This document shows, piece after piece, positions 1 through 8,566 of a stretch of DNA of 58,439 bases (its first letter is position 1; the number at the start of each line of letters is the position of its first letter). Below the pieces are notes generated by a model, which worked only from the letters and a program-made list of their open reading frames with translations, did no database searches and was not told the DNA's origin. A program made the translations under genes and the position numbers. Source of the DNA: a bacterium. Its GTDB lineage: Bacteria > SZUA-182 > SZUA-191 > JAJRXT01. Where the stretch lies: the NCBI GenBank assembly GCA_024276125.1, contig JAJRXT010000133.1, positions 1-58,439 on the forward strand, written 5' to 3'.

Positions 1-63
1 GTTGATATTTACAAATCACAGCTTATGAACTTTTGCAGTATCTTATAGGAAATTCCATTTTTT

Positions 64-121
64 TGCAGCCGCTGGTTTTTAAACCCGCCCGCACAGCCGA
101 CCTAAAGTTGGGCGGCTACAG
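64..121. repeat. Short palindromic repeat, family E (GCGGCTAC ends)
   Basis: The repeat is bounded by an inverted GCAGCCGC / GCGGCTAC pair and contains TTTAAACCCGC. Related copies lie near 20643-20692 and 36300-36362. The remainder of positions 1-200 shows no gene. Confidence 0.6.
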
Positions 122-202
122 TAGTCCGCTGCCTGCGGTGCAATATGTTCAGAATAACAGGCGGTTTTGCTTGCGCTATCTAAAAGTCAGTCCAGATTGT
201 GG

Positions 203-231
203 TTGACAACTTTTTGGTGCTAAGTTATACT
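203..231 (+). promoter_or_regulatory. Sigma70-like promoter for the BamD-like gene
   Basis: A TTGACA -35 box (203-208), 17-bp spacer and TATACT -10 box (226-231) lie about 95 bp upstream of the start at 326. Both hexamers are near consensus with ideal spacing. Confidence 0.7.
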
Positions 232-325
232 TTTCATTAATAATTGAGCTGATAAGAATGCGGGCTTTTAACGCTGTTTTTGTCAACCAAGCTGTAAACC
301 TATCACATAGATTACAGGTAAAAAA

Positions 326-1012
326 ATGAAAATAAAGTATGTAATATTAAGCGCACTATTAGTAAGTCAATTGACGGCCTGTCTGCCTAAAAAAGTCAGC
401 ATGAATGACGGGAAATATTTACAGGTAACAAATAAGCACACAGAGGCTATCGCTCATTTTGAAAAATATCTGGCTGAAAATCCAAGCTCGCCCTATGCCC
501 CTGAAGCCCAATATCTGGTTGGTGAATCATATGAACGCCTAAATCAATACAATAAGGCCCTGACTGCTTATAATACTGTATTAAAAAAGAATCCTAAAAG
601 CCCGTATGCAGCCCTGTCACTGCGCCGCATGGCTAAATATTATGAGCAGCAAAAAGACTATGAAAATGCCATAAAACATTACGAACAGGCTATGGACGTT
701 CTGCGCACGGACGCCAATATTGAACAATGCCTGTATAATCTTGGTCAGCTTTATCAGGATAAGATGAAAAACAACGAGTTGGCGCTTAAAGAATATCATA
801 AAATAATTACCAGAAAAGAAGTCAGGAATCCGCGTATTTTAGTAAACGCATACTTTAATACAGGTGAAATTTATAAGGCCCAGGGTAAATATGAAAAATC
901 TCAAGCAGCCTTTAAAACTATTACGGACAAATATTCATGGAGTTCTAAGGCGCCTAAGGCAAAAGAGGAATTACAAAAAATTAAGAATCTATCCAGCGGC
1001 TCTGGTAGTTAA
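326..1012 (+). CDS. BamD/YfiO-like TPR outer-membrane lipoprotein
   Basis: A 228-aa protein with a lipoprotein signal peptide: a short basic n-region, hydrophobic core and lipobox L-T-A-C with the acylated Cys at residue 19. The mature part is a run of tetratricopeptide repeats from about residue 37 to 215, with the A/G-Y-x-x-A-L/I spacing typical of BamD and YbgF/CpoB-type proteins. It is likely an outer-membrane lipoprotein acting as a protein-protein scaffold, with outer-membrane protein assembly (BamD) the best guess from length and N-terminal placement of the TPRs. It is preceded by a strong promoter, and its 3' end overlaps the reading frame of the next gene. The TPR lipoprotein call is safe. 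BamD itself is inference, since other TPR lipoproteins have the same design. Confidence 0.8.
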   Translation: MKIKYVILSALLVSQLTACLPKKVSMNDGKYLQVTNKHTEAIAHFEKYLAENPSSPYAPEAQYLVGESYERLNQYNKALTAYNTVLKKNPKSPYAALSLRRMAKYYEQQKDYENAIKHYEQAMDVLRTDANIEQCLYNLGQLYQDKMKNNELALKEYHKIITRKEVRNPRILVNAYFNTGEIYKAQGKYEKSQAAFKTITDKYSWSSKAPKAKEELQKIKNLSSGSGS

Positions 1013-1394
1013 TTTATTAATTATCTGCTTGGGAACTACCCCCGTAAGAGCAGACAAGTTTCGCTCCCCCTGGAAAAAAAACACCATTACAAATACAACT
1101 CCACAAAAGCGCTATATATCTACCCCCGGGGTAGTTTTTAATTCTTATGTAAAACTTTTTCAACGGTATATCTCGCCTATTGACGGAGCGCGTTGTCAGT
1201 TATACCCCACCTGCTCTCACTATGCTCGATTATGCTTAAAAAAGCATGGAGGTCTGCTGGGTTTCATCATGAGCGCCGATCGCCTGATGAGAGATAATTG
1301 GGGAGTTGGACAGTATCAACATTTGATTTATCGTTACGGCAGAATGTACTATTTTGACCCGCCGAAAGCAAATGATTTTTGGTTTACCGATTAA
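891..1394 (+). CDS. yidD: YidD-family membrane protein insertion efficiency factor, extended with a signal-like N-terminus
   Basis: The C-terminal half carries the YidD/DUF37 signature: QRYISP, then the Cys-rich CQLYPTCSHYA, a GLLGF helix and an R-x-N-W/G segment. YidD proteins assist YidC/Sec insertion at the inner membrane. Unusually, the domain follows a stretch that reads like a Sec signal peptide (KKLRIYP, a hydrophobic core, then PVRA before DKF, around 975-1055), so the product may be exported. The start is uncertain. A GTG at 864 and an ATG at 891 are in frame, but both lie deep inside the upstream lipoprotein gene and give a long basic leader. I prefer 891 because AGGG lies just upstream. 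Translational coupling with the upstream gene is likely. Confidence 0.75.
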   Translation: MKNLKQPLKLLRTNIHGVLRRLRQKRNYKKLRIYPAALVVNLLIICLGTTPVRADKFRSPWKKNTITNTTPQKRYISTPGVVFNSYVKLFQRYISPIDGARCQLYPTCSHYARLCLKKHGGLLGFIMSADRLMRDNWGVGQYQHLIYRYGRMYYFDPPKANDFWFTD

Positions 1395-1416
1395 ATTTCA
1401 CACAAAGAGCAGCTAA

Positions 1417-1689
1417 ATGACAATAGATGAGAATATATGCCGCCTGTCTTTTAAAGAGATGGTCGAAATAAAACTAAAAAATGTACTGCGCCACAGCGCT
1501 AAAGAAAATTTAAAATGCAATCTATATCGTCAGGTTATAAGAGAAACAGAAGAATCCTTAATAAGGCTGGCGCTGAATGCGGTTTCCTATAATCAAACCA
1601 AAGCCGCTCAAATCCTGGGGATAAACCGTAATACCTTAAGAAAAAAAATGAAGGAATTTAACTTGACAAACTCGTTCTCTAAGGGTTAA
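1417..1689 (+). CDS. Fis-family helix-turn-helix DNA-binding protein
   Basis: A 90-aa protein ending in a classic Fis/NtrC C-terminal HTH: N-Q-T-K-A-A-Q-I-L-G-I-N-R-N-T-L-R-K-K (about residues 59-79), with the preceding LIRLAL helix that forms the dimer interface in Fis. The length matches stand-alone Fis. It lies 22 bp after yidD and is probably co-transcribed. It likely acts as a nucleoid-associated or global regulator. No regulatory ATPase domain is present, so it is not a truncated sigma54 activator unless the upstream part was lost. Confidence 0.8.
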   Translation: MTIDENICRLSFKEMVEIKLKNVLRHSAKENLKCNLYRQVIRETEESLIRLALNAVSYNQTKAAQILGINRNTLRKKMKEFNLTNSFSKG

Positions 1690-1692
1690 AAT
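1663..1692 (+). promoter_or_regulatory. Promoter for the Phd-RelE module
   Basis: TTGACA (1663-1668) and a TAAAAT -10 box (1687-1692) with an 18-bp spacer overlap the end of the Fis-like gene, about 54 bp before the antitoxin start. This would let the toxin-antitoxin module be transcribed independently. Confidence 0.55.
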
Positions 1693-1745
1693 CTCTATCT
1701 TGTGTGTTTACTTACTGATATTACGCAAAACAAGGAAACGCAGCA

Positions 1746-2030
1746 ATGTCTATAAATATTACAGAGAATATAAAATCAATTTCAGATTTGAAGAATCAAA
1801 CTCAGGAGATTTTTGACGAGATTCACCGCACTGGCCAACCGGTAATGGTAACCGTAAACGGGAAACCTGACGTTGTATTACTTGACATAGCAGTCTATGA
1901 AAGAACTATAAAGGCATTAAACTTGAGAGCATTATTATCCGAAGCAGAAATTGATGTTAAAAAAGGAAATACTCGTCCAGCCAGAGTTTTCTTGGAAGAA
2001 TTAAAAGCAAGCGCTAAAATATCCGGTTGA
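1746..2030 (+). CDS. Phd/YefM-family antitoxin
   Basis: A 94-aa protein with the Phd/YefM fold: a short beta strand, helix SISDLKNQTQEIFDEI, then the diagnostic GQPVMVTVNGKPDVVLLD strand pair and Y-E helix. Such antitoxins bind their own promoter through the N-terminus and neutralise the toxin with the C-terminal tail. The stop overlaps the toxin frame that follows, the usual antitoxin-toxin arrangement. Because the toxin reading frame is broken, this may be an orphan antitoxin under relaxed selection. It ends in TGA, one of the genes showing that TGA terminates here. Confidence 0.85.
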   Translation: MSINITENIKSISDLKNQTQEIFDEIHRTGQPVMVTVNGKPDVVLLDIAVYERTIKALNLRALLSEAEIDVKKGNTRPARVFLEELKASAKISG

Positions 2031-2333
2031 AATTACTAAGGTTGCTGAAAGAGATATCATCTCGATTTTTGAATATATTTTCCATGATAATCCAAAAGCA
2101 GCCGTAAAATGGATCAAAGAGGTTGAGCGGCAAATCGATTCCTTAGAAAGTTATTCCCTACGTTGCCCGGTTATTCCGGAATTGTGGAATTGGGAAAAGA
2201 ATATCGGCATCTTATATATGGCAGTTATAGAACCATTTTTTGTATTCAGAAGGCAAAAGTAATTATAATGCGGATTATTCATAGCGCTCGCTTACTTGAT
2301 TTGGGGATGTTTGAAAAACAGGAAACTCTATAA
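2014..2333 (+). pseudogene. Broken RelE/ParE-family toxin
   Basis: Two reading frames joined by a one-base shift give a normal RelE/ParE toxin. The first frame reads KYPVEITKVAERDIISIFEY through CPVIPEL. The second resumes at ELGKEYRHLIYGSYRTIF and runs to HSARLLDLGM, the canonical RelE C-terminus. The shift lies near 2183-2187, where GTGGAAT would need one more G. The position where the initiating Met is expected, overlapping the antitoxin end, reads CTA, so a canonical start is also missing. Two independent defects argue for a real pseudogene. The last codons sit in the 9-bp target duplication of the repeat element that follows. Confidence 0.8.
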
Positions 2334-2518
2334 TCAAAATGGCTACTTTAGTTCTCTTACGAAAAAGATTATATTCTGTCATTCTGAGGCCGTAGCCGAA
2401 GAATCTGCTCGCATACGCAAGTAGATTCTTCACTCCACTTCGTTGCGCTTAAGAATGACAGCTAAGAAAATTAAACGGCTTTGGTTTCGGAGTCAACTAA
2501 AGTGGCCCTTATAATCAA
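2329..2518. repeat. MITE-like element, type J, with 9-bp target duplication
   Basis: The exact direct repeat TATAATCAA occurs at 2329-2337 and 2510-2518. Between them lies an element of about 172 bp with imperfect terminal inverted repeats (GGCTACTTTAGTT / AACTAAAGTGGCC) around the family A hairpin core (2378-2461, GTCATTCTGA to GAATGAC). It has no coding capacity. The rest of 2519-2638 is AT-rich with a remnant of a family D terminus (TTATGTCGAACTTACGTTAT, about 2546-2565). Confidence 0.8.
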
Positions 2519-2638
2519 TTGATCTCTAATAATATTTTAGTATCCTTATGTCGAACTTACGTTATTATAGAAATATCCGCAAAATTCAAAAGTTAAGTTG
2601 TAATAAAAAAACACCAAAATTAAGCAGGTTATAAACAG

Positions 2639-3967
2639 ATGAAAAAATATATTTATTTTTGGGGATGTCAGATTCCGGCGCGTTTCCCCTTTATGGAAAA
2701 AGCTGCCAGGGTTATACTGGAAAAACTGGGCATTATGGCAGAAGATATCTCAGGTTTTACCTGCTGTCCTGAAAAGAATATGGCTCAAAACATGGGTGAT
2801 GACATCTGGCTGCTTACTGCTATCAGAAATTTGGCGCTGGCTGAGACTGCCGGCGGCGAGGCGCTTATTACCCCGTGTAACGGCTGCTATGCTACTTTTA
2901 AGTCGGCGGCTCATAAATTGAGCATAAACCCTCCGTTAGCAATACGTATAAATAAAGTATTGCAGGATAGCGGGCTAAAATATAGTGGCAGAATGCAGGT
3001 AAAACACATTATTGAGCTTTTAGCCGATGATATCGGAGCGGATGTATTATCCCGAAAGCTGTCAAATCCGTTGTGGGGTATGAAAATAGCCGTACACTAC
3101 GGCTGTCACCTGCTGCGTCCGGGAGAGGGAGGCGGATTTGAAAATCCTCATGCTCCGGTAAAATTAGAGATGCTGGTTAATGCGCTTGGAGCAGGATGCG
3201 TGGATTATCCGAGCAAGCTGTTTTGTTGCGGCGAGTCATTGGGGCGCGGCTGCGACCCTTCTCAGGCTTTGGATATGGCGCGCCGTAAGTTGCTGTAATT
3301 ACATGAACTTGGCATTGACGCCCTATGCGTGGCCTGTCCGGCCTGCTTTTTGCAATTTGATACGCAGCAATTTTTAATGCGCCGCCAGGGCGATCCCTTT
3401 GATATACCGGTATTTCATTATACTGAATTATTAGGACTGGCTATGGGGATTACGCCCAAAGAGCTGGGACTTAATATGCACCGTATCAAGGCGGATACAT
3501 TCCTAAAAGACTGGTCGCAACGCAGCAGCCAAATGGAGCTGATTGAAGAATACTTTGATCTTGCCAGCTTAAAGCGCTGTCATGTTTGTCGGGCTTGTGA
3601 GAATGACTGTCCCTCTGCTTTAAATGTTCCCAAATTTGAGCCGCAAGCTATAATTGGGCGGGTATTAGAAGGCAAGCTGGAAGAATTATTAAAACTGCCT
3701 GAGATTTGGAATTGCGTTGAATGTCATACTTGCGTGGAATTATGTCCGCAGCGATTCGGTATGGAAAAGGTATTCACCATATTAAAACGACTGGCTGTAG
3801 AGCAAAACATGGCGCCTGAAACCATGAAAAATATGATAGATACATTCAGCGCTACATCCAGATTGGGTAAACCGCAGGCTACTTTGAGCAAACGCCTAAA
3901 ACTGCCGCAGGCCAAACCCAGCGGTATGCAGGAGTGGAGAGAATTACTGGAAAGATTTAAGGCGTAA
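2639..3967 (+). pseudogene. HdrB-HdrC fusion (heterodisulfide reductase-like), interrupted by an in-frame TAA
   Basis: The N-terminal ~280 codons form an HdrB unit with CCG-type cysteine motifs: FTCCPEKN, TPCNGCY, HYGCHLL, FCCGES and VACPAC. The C-terminal part is HdrC-like with two [4Fe-4S] motifs, CHVCRACENDCP and CVECHTCVELCP. HdrBC carries the non-cubane clusters that reduce disulfides or similar acceptors in soluble or membrane complexes. No HdrA is nearby. The frame is continuous for 442 codons except for one TAA at 3296-3298 (codon 220), between KLL and LHELGID, so the second CCG motif and all of HdrC lie beyond it. Conservation on both sides in the same frame points to a recent nonsense change (for example GAA to TAA), a read-through site or a sequence error. 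Confidence 0.85.
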
Positions 3968-4117
3968 ATCTAAGGGATTAAGTAAAAATAAGTTGTGCAT
4001 TTTGGCGCTAAGATTTGGGTTAGATTCTAAACGATCTGATTAAACAAAATTTGAGGATTAGCAGCGCTAATTCGATAATTTCGTAATTGAAGATCGTTAA
4101 TCAGGGAAGGAACTACC

Positions 4118-4957
4118 TTGCCTCATAATGTTTTTCTCCGTACGATTGTTACTGTTGTTGCATTTGTAACCGCTTGGCTGATTAAAAAAGTAATCGTCTA
4201 TCACATAAATAAACGGATTGAAGATGTCACCTTAAAACACAGCTATCGCAAGCTGACCGTTTATTCATTAACAGGGCTGGCCCTGTTTTTAGCGGGGATA
4301 ATCTGGTTACAGCATGTAAATTTGGGGGTATTGTTCTCCATTATCGGCGCTGGTTTGGTTATATCCTTAAGCGAATTGATCTTAAGCGGTTTCGGCTGGT
4401 TTCTTCTTACGGTAAGGGGGCCGTTTAAAACCGGCGAGCGGGTTCAGATTGGTGAGATTAAAGGCGATGTAATAGATATAAGGGCTTTTTATATCGCCTT
4501 ATTAGAAGTTGAAGGCTGGGTTAAAGAAGAGCAGTCTACCGGTAGAATCGTTTATCTGCCGAATAATTTTATTTTTAAAAACCCAATATATAATTATAGC
4601 AAAGGTTTTAATTTTATCTGGAATGAAGTTAAAATTACCATTACCTTTGAAAGTAATTATCATAAGGCTAAGGAAATTTGCCTTAAGTATTTAGATGAAT
4701 TTCACAATAATTGGGCGCGTGATTTAGATAAAAAAATAAGACAGGTGCAGGATAGTTATGCTATTCATTATAGCAGACTTACTCCTACTGTTTATGTAAA
4801 AATAGTTGAAAGCGGCGTAGAATTAAGCTTAAGATATCTGGTAGAACCTCTTCAAATAAGATTTTCGGAGGATTTTTTGAGTAAAAAACTACTGGACGAG
4901 TTTGCAATGGCAAATGATATAAACTTTGCGTATACTACGTATAGAATTATTAAATAA
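4118..4957 (+). CDS. MscS-family mechanosensitive channel
   Basis: A 279-aa protein with three N-terminal membrane helices (about residues 5-25, 47-66 and 68-96). The last has the MscS pore-helix pattern of small residues, followed by the beta domain (GPFKTGERVQIGEIKGDV, then LPNNFIFKNPIYNY). Such channels open under hypo-osmotic stress in the inner membrane. I use the TTG start at 4118 because GGGAAGG at 4104-4110 is well placed before it and no better ATG precedes the first helix. The stop codon abuts a repeat element. It is shorter than multi-domain MscK types. Confidence 0.85.
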   Translation: MPHNVFLRTIVTVVAFVTAWLIKKVIVYHINKRIEDVTLKHSYRKLTVYSLTGLALFLAGIIWLQHVNLGVLFSIIGAGLVISLSELILSGFGWFLLTVRGPFKTGERVQIGEIKGDVIDIRAFYIALLEVEGWVKEEQSTGRIVYLPNNFIFKNPIYNYSKGFNFIWNEVKITITFESNYHKAKEICLKYLDEFHNNWARDLDKKIRQVQDSYAIHYSRLTPTVYVKIVESGVELSLRYLVEPLQIRFSEDFLSKKLLDEFAMANDINFAYTTYRIIK

Positions 4958-5126
4958 CCCAAGTTGTTACCTATAGTAAAGTTATCCATTTTTGTCATTC
5001 TTGAGGCCGTAGGCCGAAGAATCTACTCGCATACGGAGGAAGATTCTTCACTACACTTCGTTTCGTTCAAGAATGACAGCTAATAAAATTAAACAGCTTT
5101 GGTTTCGCGAGAAAACTCTAGTAACC
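4955..5126. repeat. Composite MITE-like element (type F left end, type J right end)
   Basis: It begins TAACCCAAGTTGTTACC at the mscS stop and contains a family A hairpin core (4994-5079). It ends with the type-J-like segment AACAGCTTTGGTTTCG and GTAACC. The left end matches elements at 8818, 9797 and 33217, and the right end matches the one at 2338, so this copy looks like a hybrid of two element types. Confidence 0.65.
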
Positions 5127-5206
5127 ATTATTTATTGTTAATAAGCTTTTGTGGTGATACATCACGAAAGATATACATCTATAAAAAAATATTGGATTAA
5201 GTAATT

Positions 5207-6304
5207 ATGAATCATTTATACCAAAAAGATATTTCAGGCTGCGGCCTGTCGGGAGTTATAAGCACAAACGGGCAGTTGCTGCCGGCTGATGAGATTGTGC
5301 CTACCATTGCAATACAAAATGAACGCGGTAATGGTTTGGGGGCGGGTTTTGCCGCTTATGGCATTTATCCCGAATATGAAGATTATTATGCCTTACATGT
5401 TATGTATGATCATGAAAAGGGTAGAACTGAGGTAGAGGAATATCTGGAAGATAATTATATAGTAGTGCGCAAAGAGCCTATTCCCTGCCGCCGTACTGCG
5501 GTTATTACCATTCATCCGCTGTTATGGAGATATTTTGTTAAACCAAAAAGCGAACGCCCCGATTTGGAATTAGAAGACTTAAATGAAAATGATTTTGTAG
5601 TTAAAACAGTAATGATGATAAATTCCAGCATTGACGGGGCTTATGTTTTCTCCAGCGGAAAAAATATGGGCGCCTTTAAGGGAGTGGGACTGGCTGATGA
5701 TATTGCCGAATTTTTTAAATTAGATGAATATAAGGCATATATCTGGACTGCGCATAACCGTTTTCCCACTAATACGCCCGGCTGGTGGGGGGGGGCGCAT
5801 CCCTTTACCCTGCTTGACTGGTCTATCGTGCATAATGGAGAGATATCCTCTTACGGTATAAACAAGCGTTATCTGGAGATGTTCCGCTATAAGTGTACGC
5901 TTATGACCGATACGGAAGTAGTGGCCTATTTGTTTGATCTGCTTATAAGAAAACACTGATTAACCCCGCGTCTTGCCTGTATGGCGCTTGCGGCGCCCTT
6001 TTGGAAAGATATTGACCGGATGGAGCCGGATGAAAAAGAGTTATTAACGCAGATTCGTCTGGTTTACGGTTCTGCATTATTAAATGGTCCCTTTTCCATT
6101 TTATTTGCTCATAGCGGCGGATTAATCGGTTTTAACGACCGTATTAAGCTAAGACCGCTTATCGCAGCCACTAAGGACGACCGCGTTTATATGGCCAGCG
6201 AGGAATCAGCTATTAGAACGGTATGTAAGAATCCCGATAAAGTCTGGGCGCCGAAAGCCGGAGCGCCGGTAATTGTAAAAATGGGAGAGGGAATCGTAAA
6301 TTGA
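5207..6304 (+). pseudogene. Glutamate synthase amidotransferase domain (archaeal-type GltB1), interrupted by an in-frame TGA
   Basis: A class II glutamine amidotransferase with an early Cys in SGCGLSG, then [19 protein letters not shown] and VHNGEISS, the glutamine-binding and oxyanion motifs. It would release ammonia from glutamine for the synthase subunit encoded next. The frame spans 365 codons but has TGA at 5957-5959 (codon 251), between LLIRKH and [15 protein letters not shown]. Family members usually have Gly after this His, so GGA to TGA is the simplest history. The gene itself ends in TGA at 6302-6304. A run of nine G at 5787-5795 encodes the conserved WWGG and is in frame. Confidence 0.85.
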
Positions 6305-6373
6305 TGTATTATATCTGGTTTCAAAACCCGGATATATTGAACGCTGCCAGGAGGTTTCCCCAGGGGTAACCAT

Positions 6374-6600
6374 CAATGCTGTTGACTTAAGGAAATTGTC
6401 ATTCTGAATGAAGCAAAGCGGAATGAAGAATCTGCTCGCTGTTGCGGAGGGAGATTCTTCGGCCTACGGCCTTCAGAATGACAGGTAATGGTATCCTTTT
6501 TAAGAAAACGCTTCACTCTATATTTCGGGGTGTCTCACCCCGAAACACGTTGTTTGTGCGTAATATGTTTCGGCATGGGACATACCGAAACATATAAACA
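6374..6600. repeat. Repeat cluster: type K end, family A hairpin, two family C hairpins
   Basis: This fills the 360-bp gap between the first two glutamate synthase genes. AATGCTGTTGACTTAAGG (6375 on) is a type K terminus. Family A occupies 6398-6484, and family C palindromes (TTTCGGGG...CCCCGAAA type) lie at about 6521-6547 and 6566-6592, the second about 75 bp before the next start codon. No coding signal is convincing here. Confidence 0.7.
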
Positions 6601-6666
6601 TATAGTATATTACTCCGGCTCTAAGCCGGTTTCTTATAATATCAGCTTAAAAAATAAGGTTTATTT

Positions 6667-8172
6667 ATGCTTAGAAATACAATGCCCCCGGAATTTAAAG
6701 TAATCGTTGATCACAAGCGTTGCCGCCGCTGCAAGCGATGTCTGCAAAATTGCAGTTTTGGAGTATACAGCTTTGCAGACAGAGTGGTGACTGATTCGGC
6801 TAAATGCGTAGCCTGTCAACGTTGTGTAACCTTTTGTCCTGAATTGGCAATAGAAGTAAGAGAAAATCCGCTGGCTTTTAAAGCCAGTTTTAACTGGACG
6901 GATGTACATCGCAAAAATATCTGGAAGCAGGCGGAACAAAGCGGTATGCTGCTTACCGGTATGGGCTGTGACGTGGATTATCCGATTTATTTTGATCATA
7001 TGTTGCTGGATGCCTGTCAGGTAACGAATCCATCCATAGACCCGCTGCGGGAACCTATGGAACTGCGTACATATTTAGGACGCAAACCCGATACCATAAA
7101 AGTAGAATCAGCTTCTGACGGAAAATTAAAGAGCAAGACCAAGTTTGAGCCTCAAATGAAACTGGATGTGCCGATTATTTTTTCCCCCATGTCCTATGGC
7201 GCGGTAAGTCTAAATACGCATAAATCGCTGGTTATGGCGGCTCGCGAAGTGGGTACGGTTATGAATACCGGCGAAGGGGGCTTGCATAAAGACCTTTATT
7301 CCTACGGAGATAATATTATAGTACAGGTGGCCTCAGGCAGATTCGGGGTGCATGCGGATTACTTAAATGCCGGCGTAGCGGTAGATATAAAGATTGGCCA
7401 AGGGGCAAAACCGGGTATTGGCGGGCACTTGCCGGGTGAGAAAATCGGTATGGAGATATCCAAAACCAGAATGATTCCAACCGGTACGGATGCTCTGTCG
7501 CCGGCTCCGCACCATGATATTTATTCAATTGAGGATTTGCGTCAGTTGATTTATGCTATAAAAGAGGCGACTAATTATAAACCGGTATCAGTAAAGATTG
7601 CTACCGTACATAATGTAGCCTCAATTGCCAGCGGTATTGTGCGGGCTGGAGCAGATATATTGTATTTAGACGGTTTCCGCGGCGGTACGGGCGCTGCGCC
7701 TACGGTGATACGTAATCATGTAGGTATACCTATAGAGCTTGCGCTGGCGGCGGTAGACGACCGCCTGCGTAAGGAGGGTATCCGCAATCAGGCATCCATT
7801 GTAGCGGCGGGTTCTATACGCTCAAGCGCCGATGCAGTTAAAGCCATAGCGCTGGGAGCCGATGCGGTGGCTATAGGTACGGCGGCGCTGGTGGCGCTAG
7901 GCTGCCGCGTTTGTCAGATGTGCTATACTGGTAAATGCGCTTGGGGAATATGCACGCAAAAGCCGGAGCTTACCAGAAGGCTTGACCCTGAAGAGGGAGC
8001 GCAAAGGTTGGTTAATTTATTAAGATCTTGGGCGCTTGAGATAAAGGAAATACTCGGTTCGCTGGGAGTAAATGCAATTGAGAGCTTCCGCGGCAGCCGC
8101 GAGCGACTGCGCGGAGTGGGACTGGATAAGCAAACCTTGGATATACTGGGTATAAAACCGGCTGGAAGGTAA
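6667..8172 (+). CDS. Glutamate synthase large-subunit FMN/Fe-S synthase (archaeal-type GltB2)
   Basis: A 501-aa protein with an N-terminal 2[4Fe-4S] ferredoxin domain (CRRCKRCLQNC at about 20-30 and CVACQRCVTFCP at about 54-65), then the TIM-barrel FMN glutamate synthase domain. Visible family motifs include SPMSYGAVS, NTGEGG, GQGAKPGIGG, the SVKIATVHNV strand and GGTGAAP, with a Cys cluster CRVCQMCYTGKCAWGIC that binds the 3Fe-4S centre in GltB. The enzyme makes glutamate from 2-oxoglutarate and channelled ammonia. It lies between the separate amidotransferase and GXGXG genes. No GltD flavoprotein is present, so reduced ferredoxin or another donor is implied. Confidence 0.93.
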   Translation: MLRNTMPPEFKVIVDHKRCRRCKRCLQNCSFGVYSFADRVVTDSAKCVACQRCVTFCPELAIEVRENPLAFKASFNWTDVHRKNIWKQAEQSGMLLTGMGCDVDYPIYFDHMLLDACQVTNPSIDPLREPMELRTYLGRKPDTIKVESASDGKLKSKTKFEPQMKLDVPIIFSPMSYGAVSLNTHKSLVMAAREVGTVMNTGEGGLHKDLYSYGDNIIVQVASGRFGVHADYLNAGVAVDIKIGQGAKPGIGGHLPGEKIGMEISKTRMIPTGTDALSPAPHHDIYSIEDLRQLIYAIKEATNYKPVSVKIATVHNVASIASGIVRAGADILYLDGFRGGTGAAPTVIRNHVGIPIELALAAVDDRLRKEGIRNQASIVAAGSIRSSADAVKAIALGADAVAIGTAALVALGCRVCQMCYTGKCAWGICTQKPELTRRLDPEEGAQRLVNLLRSWALEIKEILGSLGVNAIESFRGSRERLRGVGLDKQTLDILGIKPAGR

Positions 8173-8219
8173 TCATGGTTCCAAAAGACACTGGTTTGTC
8201 TTAAGGAATTTATCCAATT

Positions 8220-8378
8220 ATGGATATTGTGCTAGATACATCTGTCATTATTGCTGTGATTGCTAATGAACCAGAAAAAAGAGTCTTAATTAGACTGACC
8301 AAGGGAGCAGAACTTATCGCGCCTCAATCAGTTCATTGGGAAATAGGCAATGCGTTTTCGGCTATGCTCAAGCGCTAG
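8220..8378 (+). pseudogene. VapC-family PIN-domain toxin, N-terminal remnant
   Basis: A 52-aa frame, MDIVLDTSVIIAVIANEPEK..., shows the PIN domain start (first catalytic Asp in LDTSVI) and the second helix with conserved Glu in SVHWEIGNAFSAML. A full VapC is about 130 aa. The frame stops at KR* exactly where a dispersed repeat (type L, from 8383) begins, and the C-terminal acidic motifs are absent downstream. Truncation by repeat insertion is the likely cause. No antitoxin partner precedes it. Confidence 0.75.
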
Positions 8379-8382
8379 GCGC

Positions 8383-8469
8383 TGTGGATTCGGGGTAACT
8401 TACCGGCTGTTCGGTGTTCTTCAAATATGTAAGAATACCTGTTATATAACACCCCTTAATCCACCCTAC
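8383..8469. repeat. Dispersed repeat, type L
   Basis: It begins GTGGATTCGGGGTAA and ends CCCCTTAATCCACCC, an imperfect terminal inversion. Other copies are at 33417-33504 and 44499-44587, with a partial inverted copy at 47511-47568. It abuts the truncated vapC. Confidence 0.7.
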
Positions 8470-8566
8470 GGCGGTATTATTAGATTTTTTTGCGTAACAT
8501 GAGTTAAATAATTAGAGCATAACTTAGCGTTGAAATTAATAACTAAATGAAGCGGAAATCGGGGTT

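Noticed and set aside
6488-6703. 71-aa open frame before gltB2
   Set aside because: It runs through family C palindromes and overlaps the real start of gltB2.
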